Assembly (NCBI GenBank): GCA_016794595.1
Contig: JAEUJN010000008.1
Coordinates: 186,001-250,000, forward strand
DNA length: 64,000 bases
Reading direction: 5' to 3'
Source: Kineosporiaceae bacterium
Lineage (GTDB): Bacteria > Actinomycetota > Actinomycetes > Actinomycetales > Kineosporiaceae
Numbering within the stretch: position 1 is the first letter of the stretch; each line of letters opens with the position of its first letter. The notes beneath the pieces were generated by a model. It was not told where the DNA came from, did no database searches, and saw nothing but the letters and a program-made list of their open reading frames with translations. The position numbers and the translations under genes were made by a program. Positions 24,746-32,647 of the stretch are shown here, one piece after another.

Positions 24746-26530
24746 TCAGCGCGGGCGCATCAAGTTGTCCCACAGCGCAAGGTCGATCTCGTCGTCCTCC
24801 TCGCCCAGGTCCGCCTGGACCTGGCCCAAGGGCGGGACGGCGGGCTTCGAGGCGGATGCAGGCCGCAATTCGACCTCCACCGGCCCGCTCGACCCGGGTT
24901 CCACGACCGGCGCCACAGTCGAGGGCGCAGGCGAGGGCGTCGGCGGGGGCACGGTCGGTGGGACGGTCGTGGGGACGGTCGGGGGCGTCGTCGCCGACGA
25001 CTCCGCCGCACTGGGTCGGGGTAGGCCGACGGTGTCCGGCACCTCGGGTCGCAGCGAGGGCACGGCGTCCTCGACGGCCCGGGGGAGGGGGTCGGGACGG
25101 GCGGGTTGCTCGCCGGCGGACGGTGGCTCCGGCGCGCCCTGCACCGTGCGGTCGTGGCGTGCCGCCCGGGTGGCGGTGGCCCGCTCCATGAAGGCCTGTT
25201 GGGTTGCCCGGCGCTCGGCCGCGGCCCGTTCGGCGGCGGCTCTGGCCTGCTGGGACGGCGAGGGCTGAGGCATGCTGCGGCCCGGTTCCTCGCCGGCCGG
25301 CTCGCCCACCGGTACCGGCCCCACCACGGCGGTCGCGGCGTCCAGTGCCTGCCCGACCAGCAGATCCAGAGCCGGCTCCGACAGCGTCAGTGCGGTGGCC
25401 CGGGCACAGCTCCCGGCGTACCCCACGGCCCCGGCGTGTGCGGCCGCCACGGTCAGCGAGGCGGCCACCCGGCCGATGGTGATCATCGCACTCCACCAGC
25501 TCCGGTCATGGGCGGACCGGGCCAGGGCGCTGACGGCCTCGAGCAGCCGGTCCACCGAGGCCACCGGGTCCACATGGGCCGGGGGCAGCCAGGGGGCGAG
25601 CAGGCCCACCAGAGCGCCGGCGCACGCGGCGCGATGCAGGGCGGGTGGTAGGTCCCGTGCCTGGTCGGGGTCCACCTCGATCGCACTGGGCACCACTCCC
25701 GACCATGATCGACGGGGTGCCGGGGAGATCCCGGTTCGCGCCGTGCCCCCCGTGGCCGCTGTGCCTCCCGTGGCCGGTGTGCCTCCCGGGGCTTCCGGCG
25801 TCCGCGGCACCCCGTCCTCCTGCCGGACGGCGAGGGCGCGCAGGTCGCACAGCACCGCCCACGTGCGATCGAGCAGCGCGTTGGCCTCCGGCAGGCCGCT
25901 CGACCCGTGCGCCACATCCGAGGCATGCGCCGATTGCAGCACCGCACGCAACGCCGCCGCTCGGGCCACCATGCCGGGATCGGGCCCGTGGAGGGGGATC
26001 CCGTCGCCCACGCAGGCGGCGGCCCCCTGGGACAAGAGGGCTGCGGCAGAACGGATCTGGAGACGGTCGACGTCGAGCACCTCCAGCGTCTCGGCAGCAC
26101 CCACCCACTCGCGCGAGACCTCGGTGGTCAACACCCCGAGCGCGCCGAGCAGGTCAACCCCGTGGGGCCGGGCCGCAGCCAGAGCCCGGCTGGCCACCAC
26201 GACCACGCCCTGGGTGCGCAATTGCTCGGCGAGGTCGCGTGCAGCATCCACCGAGTCGGCACGCCCGGCCGGCGTGGGCGTCGCCTCCACGTCCACCTCC
26301 TGGGTAGCTGTCGAGTCCACGGTCGTCGGGTCGGGCTCGGGCCGGATCGGTGAGCCCGCCGAGGGGTCCACCAGCGGGCCGGTGGCCGAGTCTGTCGCCA
26401 GAGCAGCCTGCGCCGCACCCCGATCATGCCGCACCTGTCGCGCGGGATCGGGGCCCGCCGGGCCGACACCCGGGGTGGCATCCTCCGGGACCTCGACGGA
26501 GGGGGACTCATCCGACCTCGACTGGGGCAT
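24746..26530 (-). CDS. unknown 594-residue protein with low-complexity linkers
   Basis: Not recognised. Residues about 1-85 are acidic and low-complexity. About 95-230 and 270-430 are alanine-rich helical regions (AARDLAEQLRTQGVVVVASRALAAARPHG; AAVVGPVPVGEP), with no membrane helix or signal peptide. A Gly/Thr stretch (GGTPATGGTAATGGTARTG, about residue 245) comes from an 18-bp tandem repeat. The C-terminal third is rich in Pro, Thr and Ala (PTVPTTVPPTVPPP) and ends in an acidic peptide, EEDDEIDLALWDNLMRPR. It lies 18 bases after the sulfotransferase gene on the same strand, with GAGGT before the ATG, so the two are probably one operon. Confidence 0.7.
   Translation of the reverse strand: MPQSRSDESPSVEVPEDATPGVGPAGPDPARQVRHDRGAAQAALATDSATGPLVDPSAGSPIRPEPDPTTVDSTATQEVDVEATPTPAGRADSVDAARDLAEQLRTQGVVVVASRALAAARPHGVDLLGALGVLTTEVSREWVGAAETLEVLDVDRLQIRSAAALLSQGAAACVGDGIPLHGPDPGMVARAAALRAVLQSAHASDVAHGSSGLPEANALLDRTWAVLCDLRALAVRQEDGVPRTPEAPGGTPATGGTAATGGTARTGISPAPRRSWSGVVPSAIEVDPDQARDLPPALHRAACAGALVGLLAPWLPPAHVDPVASVDRLLEAVSALARSAHDRSWWSAMITIGRVAASLTVAAAHAGAVGYAGSCARATALTLSEPALDLLVGQALDAATAVVGPVPVGEPAGEEPGRSMPQPSPSQQARAAAERAAAERRATQQAFMERATATRAARHDRTVQGAPEPPSAGEQPARPDPLPRAVEDAVPSLRPEVPDTVGLPRPSAAESSATTPPTVPTTVPPTVPPPTPSPAPSTVAPVVEPGSSGPVEVELRPASASKPAVPPLGQVQADLGEEDDEIDLALWDNLMRPR
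25743..25796. repeat. three tandem 18-bp units inside the 594-residue ORF
   Basis: GTGCCCCCCGTGGCCGCT, GTGCCTCCCGTGGCCGGT and a degenerate third unit. On the coding (minus) strand they give the hexapeptides GGTART, GGTAAT and GGTPAT. Confidence 0.75.
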
Positions 26531-26548
26531 CGCGTGGACCTCGCTGGG

Positions 26549-27766
26549 CTAGCTGGACACGACCTGGCGACGCAGGTCGCGCAGGACCGCGAGCAGGTCT
26601 GCGGCCGCGTCCGTGACCCGCGGAGGGGGGCTGCCGGGAACGGCCAGAACGGGGGAGGGGTCGAGGTCGTCGAGCGTGCCGACCAGGTGCAGTCCCTGCT
26701 CGTGCTGGATGTCCAGCGCCGCGCGGTCATCACTGGCCCACAAGCGCAACGTGGGCAGCCACTCGGGGTCGAGCCCGAGTGGGGCGCCACCGCCGGCAGC
26801 CGACCCCATCCAGGCCTGCAGGAGATGGGATCGGAGCACCTGCCGCTCCGGATGGGGCACCTGCTCCTGGTCGAGGATCAGGTTCACCTGGCGCAACAGC
26901 TCGACCTGGGAGCCGCTGAGAGAGAGGTTCTGCTCCTGACGGCGAGCCGGGGGCGGCGCGGCGATCGAGGGCAACCCGCAGGCCCGGGTGTACCTCGACC
27001 ACAGATCCTCGCCGCCCGGGGCGGGGCGTCGGGGACCGGGCGGCCGGGCGAGGCGAGATCCGGACCCCGGGCGACCGCTCGCCTGGGCGGGGATCAGGTC
27101 GGTCGTCCTCGGGCGGGACCCGGGAGCTGTGGGAGAGGCTGTCGAGGAGGGCACGGTCACCAGGACCACGTTCGCCATCCCCACCACCGCGGCCCAGCGC
27201 TCGACCAGCCGTGGCAGGCCATAAGCGCGCCAGAAGGGGCTCTCACCCCCGGACCGCTGGACGGCGATCGAGGCCAGGTAATCGGCCATCGCCTGGGTCG
27301 CCCCGTTCTTGACGTTCTCCTGCCAGGCGCTGGTCAGCAGCCGGCCGACGTCCCTGGATGTGATGACCACTCGGACCGAGTCGGGGGGGTAGCCCAGGGC
27401 GTCGAGCAGGATCGGGATCGCCTCGCGGGTGAAAGAGGCCAGCACCTCGGCGGACACGAGGGCATGCCCCGGGTGCCGGTCGAGTTCGGTCCTCAGCCGC
27501 TCGAGCTGGCGGGCACCGTTGGCACGCACCACGGGGGTGGCCCAGTGCACCTCGGGCGGAGCGACCGCGTACATCGCCCCCTGCTGATTGAGCCCGTCTC
27601 GGGGCGGGTGGTCGGCACCGGGGTAGAGGACACCGGCACCTCGCAGCTCGGCCCGGGCGGCTCGCAGGCGGGCCTGGAGGTGGGTGGTGCCGGACTTGGG
27701 GGTTCCGATGTGCAGGGTGAGCCGTCGGTTGCCCCCCTGACCGGTCCGTCGCCTCCACCACAGCAT
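26549..27766 (-). CDS. sulfotransferase family protein
   Basis: A 405-residue protein with the PAPS-binding motifs of sulfotransferases: the 5'-phosphosulfate loop TLHIGTPKSGTTHLQ (about 17-31) and a 3'-phosphate site VVITSRDVGRLLTSAWQ (about 133-149). The region between about 215 and 255 is low-complexity. PAPS-dependent enzymes transfer sulfate to sugars, lipids or peptides; the acceptor is unknown. The start ATG is 7 bases after TACTGT and lies inside an inverted repeat. Together with the 594-residue downstream gene it forms a two-gene unit. Confidence 0.82.
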   Translation of the reverse strand: MLWWRRRTGQGGNRRLTLHIGTPKSGTTHLQARLRAARAELRGAGVLYPGADHPPRDGLNQQGAMYAVAPPEVHWATPVVRANGARQLERLRTELDRHPGHALVSAEVLASFTREAIPILLDALGYPPDSVRVVITSRDVGRLLTSAWQENVKNGATQAMADYLASIAVQRSGGESPFWRAYGLPRLVERWAAVVGMANVVLVTVPSSTASPTAPGSRPRTTDLIPAQASGRPGSGSRLARPPGPRRPAPGGEDLWSRYTRACGLPSIAAPPPARRQEQNLSLSGSQVELLRQVNLILDQEQVPHPERQVLRSHLLQAWMGSAAGGGAPLGLDPEWLPTLRLWASDDRAALDIQHEQGLHLVGTLDDLDPSPVLAVPGSPPPRVTDAAADLLAVLRDLRRQVVSS

Positions 27767-27798
27767 CTAACGCACAGTAGTGCCTCAACTACTAGATG
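27764..27798. promoter_or_regulatory. nested inverted repeats over the sulfotransferase start
   Basis: CATCTA (27764-27769) and TAGATG (27793-27798) form an outer pair; AGTAGT (27776-27781) and ACTACT (27788-27793) an inner pair with a 6-base loop. The set covers the start codon and -10 hexamer and lies in an A/T-rich patch, so it could be an operator. Confidence 0.45.
27774..27779 (-). promoter_or_regulatory. -10 hexamer TACTGT, leaderless start of sulfotransferase gene
   Basis: The hexamer is 7 bases upstream of the ATG at 27766 on the minus strand, inside nested inverted repeats. Confidence 0.5.
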
Positions 27799-27959
27799 TG
27801 TGACAACTCGAGTCGAGTATCGATGTCGAGTCCTGATCCGTCCAAGGAGTCGACAGGGAACCACCAAGGGATCACAACGGATCGGCACCAGTGGACGAGG
27901 CCTCGGCCCGGGCCACGGCCGGCTCGTGAGCCACCTCGAACAGACATCTGGAGGACGCC

Positions 27960-28172
27960 ATGCTTCGCAACGAGGGACCCGTCGACCGGGGGATCCGCGC
28001 CGTGATCGGCGTGATCGCCGCGATCGCCGCATTCAGTGTCGGGGCCGGATCCGGCCTGGGCATCCTGCTACTGGTGGTGGCGGCGATCATGCTGCTCACC
28101 GCCGCCACCGGCTTCTGCCCCCTCTACCGGGTACTGGGCAACCTGAACACCCTGGGCAGGAACCGCGTCTGA
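27960..28172 (+). CDS. DUF2892-type small membrane protein
   Basis: A 70-residue protein with two hydrophobic helices (about 11-30 and 31-48) and the typical features of DUF2892: an N-terminal MLRNEGPVDRGIR, and CPLY after the second helix (TGFCPLYRVLGNLNTLG). This domain also occurs at the C-terminus of rhodanese YgaP. Function unknown. The ATG is behind CTGGAGGACGCC. It lies upstream of the ECF sigma gene in the same direction. Confidence 0.82.
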   Translation: MLRNEGPVDRGIRAVIGVIAAIAAFSVGAGSGLGILLLVVAAIMLLTAATGFCPLYRVLGNLNTLGRNRV

Positions 28173-28182
28173 ACGGCAGCAG

Positions 28183-28218
28183 CTCGCCCCGGTCGCCCCG
28201 GTCGCCGCGGTCGCACCG
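28183..28218. repeat. four tandem 9-bp repeats upstream of ECF sigma gene
   Basis: CTCGCCCCG, GTCGCCCCG, GTCGCCGCG and GTCGCACCG are consecutive and end 31 bases before the -10 hexamer of the sigma gene. Confidence 0.7.
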
Positions 28219-28248
28219 GCCGCACAGCAGTCACGGCGACCGGGGCGC

Positions 28249-28254
28249 TACCGT
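28249..28254 (+). promoter_or_regulatory. -10 hexamer TACCGT, leaderless start of ECF sigma gene
   Basis: TACCGT, 6 bases (CTCGAC), then GTG at 28261. Confidence 0.55.
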
Positions 28255-28260
28255 CTCGAC

Positions 28261-29100
28261 GTGCACGCCCACGAGCTGGCAGCCCTGCTGCCCGATCAGG
28301 TGCCCCACCTGCTCCGCTTCGCCCAGCGCCTCACCCGCACCCGGGCAGACGCCGAGGACCTGGTCCAGGAGACCCTGATCCGGGCCATGGAGCGCGCCGA
28401 GTCCTTCCGCGGCGAGTCGTCCCTGGCCACCTGGTTGCACCGCATCCAGCACAACCTGGCCGTCGATGCCGCGCGGCGCCGCCGCGAGGTCCCTGTGGAG
28501 GACCTCTCCGCCGTCGAGGCGATCGAGCGCAAGTGGGCCGAGGACGAGTACACCGTGGACGCCGAGGCCTTGGTCGCCCGGGCCGAGACCCGTGAGGAGC
28601 TCGAGGACGCCCTGGTCCACCTGCCGCTGGACTACCGAGCGGCGGTCGTCCTGCACGACGCCGAGGGACTCACCGTCCCGGAGGTCGCCGAGATCCAGGG
28701 TGTGAGCCTGCCGGCCGCCAAGCAGAGGGTGCGCCGTGGCCGGATGATGCTGCTCGACGAACTCGCCCGGGGCCACGAGCGGCGCCACGCGCTGCGTGGC
28801 GTGCCGTTGCGGTGCTGGGACGCCCGCAGCCAGGTCAGCGATTTCCTGGACGGCGAACTGGACGCCTCCGCGGTCGCCTTCCTCCAGCGACACATCCAGG
28901 GGTGTCCCACCTGCCCACCTCTGGTCACCGCACTGATCGGCACCCGGGAGGCCCTGGCCCGCACGCGGCGGGCCCCGGCCACGGGCTCCCGCCGCGATCC
29001 CGACTCGGTCATCCCCCCGGGGATCGCCGCGCGGTTGGCAGCCCTGCACGGATCCGGCGCGTCCGACGTCCCCGGCGAGGGGCGATCCAGCGGCCGGTGA
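28261..29100 (+). CDS. ECF sigma factor fused to a zinc-binding anti-sigma-like domain
   Basis: A 279-residue protein. Residues about 1-165 are an ECF sigma factor: region 2 (FAQRLTRTRADAEDLVQETLIRAM, then SLATWLHRIQHNLAVDAARRR) and region 4 (LEDALVHLPLDYRAAVVLHDAEGLTVPEVAEIQG, VRRGRMMLL). After a linker comes a zf-HC2 / ZAS-like domain: Cys185, then DGEL and the motif His211-x3-Cys215-x2-Cys218 (HIQGCPTC). This metal-binding module normally belongs to separate anti-sigma factors that respond to redox. No membrane helix follows. The fusion could be self-inhibitory. The tail (about 225-279) is low-complexity. Confidence 0.85.
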   Translation: MHAHELAALLPDQVPHLLRFAQRLTRTRADAEDLVQETLIRAMERAESFRGESSLATWLHRIQHNLAVDAARRRREVPVEDLSAVEAIERKWAEDEYTVDAEALVARAETREELEDALVHLPLDYRAAVVLHDAEGLTVPEVAEIQGVSLPAAKQRVRRGRMMLLDELARGHERRHALRGVPLRCWDARSQVSDFLDGELDASAVAFLQRHIQGCPTCPPLVTALIGTREALARTRRAPATGSRRDPDSVIPPGIAARLAALHGSGASDVPGEGRSSGR

Positions 29101-29156
29101 GCGCGGCGGCGTCCGCCCGTCGACCAGTTCGGACACCGACACGAACGTGATGCAGT

Positions 29157-29168
29157 CCTCGTTCGAGG
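29157..29168. promoter_or_regulatory. palindrome CCTCGTTCGAGG at the -35 region of sdhC
   Basis: A 12-bp perfect palindrome centred 22 bases before the sdhC -10 hexamer, covering the position where a -35 element would lie. It is a candidate operator. Confidence 0.4.
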
Positions 29169-29184
29169 CCTTGCAGGCACACGC

Positions 29185-29190
29185 TACGGT
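29185..29190 (+). promoter_or_regulatory. -10 hexamer TACGGT, leaderless start of sdhC
   Basis: TACGGT, 6 bases (GACGTC), then GTG at 29197. Confidence 0.55.
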
Positions 29191-29196
29191 GACGTC

Positions 29197-29913
29197 GTGG
29201 CAACCCAGACGGTGAATCTCGCGAACGCGAAGGCGCGGCGGACCACGGTCGCCATGAAGCTGCTCATGGCGCTCACCGGAGCCCTCTTCGTCTTCTACGT
29301 GCTCATGCACATGTACGGGAATCTCAAGGTCTTCGCCGGCCAGGAGTCCTTCGACTCCTACGCGCATCACCTGCGCACGATCGGTGAGCCGATCCTCCCG
29401 TACGCCGGCTTCCTGTGGCTGTTCCGCCTGCTGCTGATCGGCAGCCTGGTGGGGCACGCGTACTCGGCCTTCTACCTGTGGAGCCGGGCCAGCGGTGCCC
29501 GCAGCCAGCGGTACGCGGTCCGGGCAGCCGGGGCCGCGGCTTTCCGCTCCAAGGCCATGCGGTGGGGCGGTGTCGCCCTGCTCGCCTTCCTGGTCTTCCA
29601 CCTGATCCAGTTCACCATCTCGAAGGTCAACTTCAACGGTGACGTCACCGCGGCCAGCATCGGCGACTCGCCGTACCGGCTCGTGGTGGCCAGCTTCCAG
29701 CTGTGGTGGGTGGTGCTGATCTACCTGGTGGCCCTGGCCGCCCTGGGCCTGCACCTGCATCACGGGGTCTGGAGTGCGGCGCAGACCCTGGGCCTGACCA
29801 CCTCACCCGAGGCGCGCACGCGCGCCAAGACCGCGGCGGTGTTCATCGCGGCGCTCGTGGTGGTCGGCTTCGCGCTGCCCCCGCTGGCCATCCTGTTCGG
29901 TCTCGTCGAGTAA
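29197..29913 (+). CDS. sdhC: succinate dehydrogenase cytochrome b subunit
   Basis: A 238-residue membrane anchor with five helices, the single-subunit cytochrome b type (Sdh1-like; no sdhD). Motifs include KLLMALTGALFVFYVLMHMYGNLKVF with a heme-ligand histidine, AYSAFYLWSRAS, and LGLHLHHGVWSAAQTLGL. It binds the flavoprotein and iron-sulfur subunits to the membrane and exchanges electrons with menaquinone. First gene of sdhC-sdhA-sdhB, 15 bases before sdhA. Confidence 0.93.
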   Translation: MATQTVNLANAKARRTTVAMKLLMALTGALFVFYVLMHMYGNLKVFAGQESFDSYAHHLRTIGEPILPYAGFLWLFRLLLIGSLVGHAYSAFYLWSRASGARSQRYAVRAAGAAAFRSKAMRWGGVALLAFLVFHLIQFTISKVNFNGDVTAASIGDSPYRLVVASFQLWWVVLIYLVALAALGLHLHHGVWSAAQTLGLTTSPEARTRAKTAAVFIAALVVVGFALPPLAILFGLVE

Positions 29914-29928
29914 GGGTTGCGATCACAG

Positions 29929-31887
29929 ATGACTGACGGTCTCATCGCCGGGTACTTCCGAGAGGGTGCCCCGATCCAGGACACCAAGGCGCCCAGTGGC
30001 CCCATCGAGCAGCGCTGGTCCACCCGGCGTTTCGACGCCCACCTGGTCAACCCCGCCAACCGCCGCAAGCTCTCGGTGATCATCGTCGGGACCGGCCTGG
30101 CCGGCGCCTCGGCCGGAGCGACGCTCGGCGAGGCCGGCTACCAGGTGAAGTCGTTCTGCTACCAGGACTCGCCGCGCCGGGCGCACTCGATCGCCGCCCA
30201 GGGCGGGATCAACGCGGCCAAGAACTACAAGGAGGACGGCGACAGCGTCTTCCGGCTCTTCTACGACACCGTCAAGGGCGGCGACTACCGCTCGCGCGAG
30301 TCGAACGTGTACCGCCTGGCCGAGGTGAGCGCCCGGATCATCGACCAGTGTGTCGCCCAGGGCGTGCCCTTCGCCCGGGAGTACGGCGGCCTGCTGGACA
30401 ACCGGTCCTTCGGCGGGGTGCAGGTCTCGCGCACCTTCTACGCCCGGGGGCAGACCGGCCAGCAGTTGCTGATCGGTGCCTACCAGGCCCTGGAACGGCA
30501 GATCGCGGCCGGCACGGTGGAGATGTTCACCCGGCACGAGATGCTCGAACTGATCGTCGTCGACGGGCGCGCCCGCGGGATCGTCGTCCGGGACATGGTG
30601 ACCGGCGAGATCGAGACCCATCTGGCGGACGCCGTCGTGCTCGCCTCCGGCGGGTACGGCAACGTGTTCTACCTGTCCACGAACGCCATGGGCTGCAACG
30701 TGACCGCCACCTGGCGGGCCCACCGCAAGGGCGCCTACTTCGGCAACCCGTGCTACACCCAGATCCACCCGACGTGCATCCCGGTCTCCGGTGACCACCA
30801 GAGCAAGCTCACCCTGATGAGCGAGTCGTTGCGCAACGACGGGCGGATCTGGGTGCCGAAGGACTCGGCGGACAAGGACAAGGACCCGCGCCTGATCCCG
30901 GAGGAGGACCGGGACTACTACCTGGAGCGGATCTACCCCTCGTTCGGCAACCTGGTGCCCCGGGACATCGCCTCCCGGGCAGCGAAGTACCAGTGCGACG
31001 CCGGCAAGGGGGTCGGACCGGGCGGGCTCGGCGTCTACCTGGACTTCGCCGACGCGATCAAGCGCATGGGCCGCGCGGCCGTGGAGGCCAAGTACGGCAA
31101 CCTGTTCGACATGTACGCCCAGATCACCGGCGAGGACCCCTATGAGACCCCGATGCGGATCTACCCGGCGGTCCACTACGTCATGGGTGGTTTGTGGGTC
31201 GACTACGACCTCGAGTCGAACATCCCCGGGCTGTTCGTGGCCGGCGAGGCCAACTTCTCCGACCATGGCGCGAACCGCCTCGGGGCCTCGGCCCTGATGC
31301 AGGGCCTGGCGGACGGGTACTTCGTGCTGCCGAACACGATTCGCGAGTACCTCTCCCACGGACCGTACCCGCAGGTCGCGGCGGACGCCCCGGCCGTGGT
31401 GGAGGCGCAGACGGCCGTCAAGGAGCGGGTCCGGCACTTCCTGTCCTGCAACGGGACCCGCACCGTCGACTCCTTCCACAAGGAGCTCGGCAAGATCATG
31501 TGGGATTACTGCGGCATGGAGCGCACCGAGCAGGGCCTGACCCACGCCATCGAGCAGATCCGCGCGCTCAAGAAGGAGTTCTGGTCCAACCTCAAGGTGC
31601 TCGGCACCGGGGACGGCATCAATCAGTCCCTGGAGAAGGCCGGTCGGGTCGCGGACCTGATCGAACTCGGCGAGCTGATGTGCATCGATGCCCTGCACCG
31701 CCGGGAGTCCTGCGGCGGCCACTTCCGCGCGGAATCGCAGACCGAGGACGGCGAGGCGCTGCGTCACGACGACGAGTTCGCCTACGTCGCGGCCTGGGAG
31801 TGGGGCGGCGATGACGCCCCACCGATCCTGCACAAGGAAGACCTCGTGTACGAGTTCGTCGAGATGAAGCAGCGGAGCTACAAGTGA
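29929..31887 (+). CDS. sdhA: succinate dehydrogenase / fumarate reductase flavoprotein subunit
   Basis: A 652-residue flavoprotein that oxidises succinate to fumarate. It has the FAD motif [19 protein letters not shown], the covalent-FAD histidine in [16 protein letters not shown], and substrate-binding residues in [13 protein letters not shown] and [11 protein letters not shown]-like [10 protein letters not shown], plus the capping motif [18 protein letters not shown]. Length and N-terminus match the Sdh1-type enzymes. The ATG at 29929 is preferred to the TTG at 29917. The stop overlaps sdhB as GTGA. Confidence 0.95.
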   Translation: MTDGLIAGYFREGAPIQDTKAPSGPIEQRWSTRRFDAHLVNPANRRKLSVIIVGTGLAGASAGATLGEAGYQVKSFCYQDSPRRAHSIAAQGGINAAKNYKEDGDSVFRLFYDTVKGGDYRSRESNVYRLAEVSARIIDQCVAQGVPFAREYGGLLDNRSFGGVQVSRTFYARGQTGQQLLIGAYQALERQIAAGTVEMFTRHEMLELIVVDGRARGIVVRDMVTGEIETHLADAVVLASGGYGNVFYLSTNAMGCNVTATWRAHRKGAYFGNPCYTQIHPTCIPVSGDHQSKLTLMSESLRNDGRIWVPKDSADKDKDPRLIPEEDRDYYLERIYPSFGNLVPRDIASRAAKYQCDAGKGVGPGGLGVYLDFADAIKRMGRAAVEAKYGNLFDMYAQITGEDPYETPMRIYPAVHYVMGGLWVDYDLESNIPGLFVAGEANFSDHGANRLGASALMQGLADGYFVLPNTIREYLSHGPYPQVAADAPAVVEAQTAVKERVRHFLSCNGTRTVDSFHKELGKIMWDYCGMERTEQGLTHAIEQIRALKKEFWSNLKVLGTGDGINQSLEKAGRVADLIELGELMCIDALHRRESCGGHFRAESQTEDGEALRHDDEFAYVAAWEWGGDDAPPILHKEDLVYEFVEMKQRSYK

Positions 31888-32627
31888 AGATCACTCTCGA
31901 GATCTGGCGCCAGGCCGGCCCGGGCACCGCCGGGAAGATGGTGACCTACACCCAGGACGACGTCTCACCGGACATGTCCTTCCTGGAGATGCTCGACGTC
32001 CTCAATGAGCAGCTGCAGGAGCGCGGCGAGGAGCCGGTGGCCTTCGACAGCGACTGCCGCGAGGGCATCTGCGGGATGTGCGGCCTGGTGATCAACGGCC
32101 AGGCCCACGGTCCTCAGGTGACCACCACCTGCCAACTGCACATGCGCTCGTTCAAGGACGGCGACCGGATCACCATCGAGCCGTGGCGCGCGGACGCGTT
32201 CCCGGTGCTGAAGGACCTGGTGGTCGACCGCAGCGCCTTCGACCGGATCATCCAGGCCGGTGGGTTCATCTCGGTCAACACCGGGGCAGCCCCCGAGGCC
32301 CACGCCGCGCCGGTGCAGAAGGCCAAGGCCGATCGTGCGTTCGACGCCGCCACCTGCATCGGGTGCGGGGCGTGCGTCGCCGCCTGCCCGAACGCCGCCG
32401 CCATGCTGTTCCTGGGTGCCAAGGTGACCCATCTCGGGGAGCTGCCGCAGGGCCAGCCCGAGCGCGACGCGCGGGTGGTCAAGATGCTCACCCAGCACGA
32501 CCACGAGGGGTTCGGCGGGTGCACCAACGTGGGTGCCTGTGCCGATGCCTGCCCGAAGGAGATCCCGCTGGACGTGATCTCGCAGCTCAACACCGACCTG
32601 CGCCGGTCGATGGCGCGGGGCAACTGA
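31884..32627 (+). CDS. sdhB: succinate dehydrogenase iron-sulfur subunit
   Basis: A 247-residue subunit with a plant-type [2Fe-2S] site ([18 protein letters not shown]) and two ferredoxin-type clusters ([16 protein letters not shown] and [19 protein letters not shown]). It passes electrons from FAD to the quinone site in SdhC. Translation is coupled to sdhA by a 4-base overlap, starting at GTG. Next comes the disulfide reductase-like gene after 20 bases. Confidence 0.95.
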   Translation: MKITLEIWRQAGPGTAGKMVTYTQDDVSPDMSFLEMLDVLNEQLQERGEEPVAFDSDCREGICGMCGLVINGQAHGPQVTTTCQLHMRSFKDGDRITIEPWRADAFPVLKDLVVDRSAFDRIIQAGGFISVNTGAAPEAHAAPVQKAKADRAFDAATCIGCGACVAACPNAAAMLFLGAKVTHLGELPQGQPERDARVVKMLTQHDHEGFGGCTNVGACADACPKEIPLDVISQLNTDLRRSMARGN

Positions 32628-32647
32628 TCGGCTGAGCCCGGCCCCCG

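Noticed and set aside
28231-29763. A 510-codon minus-strand ORF over the ECF sigma and sdhC genes
   Set aside because: Antisense to two well-supported genes; the translation is Gly/Gln/Arg/His-rich, typical of a shadow frame.
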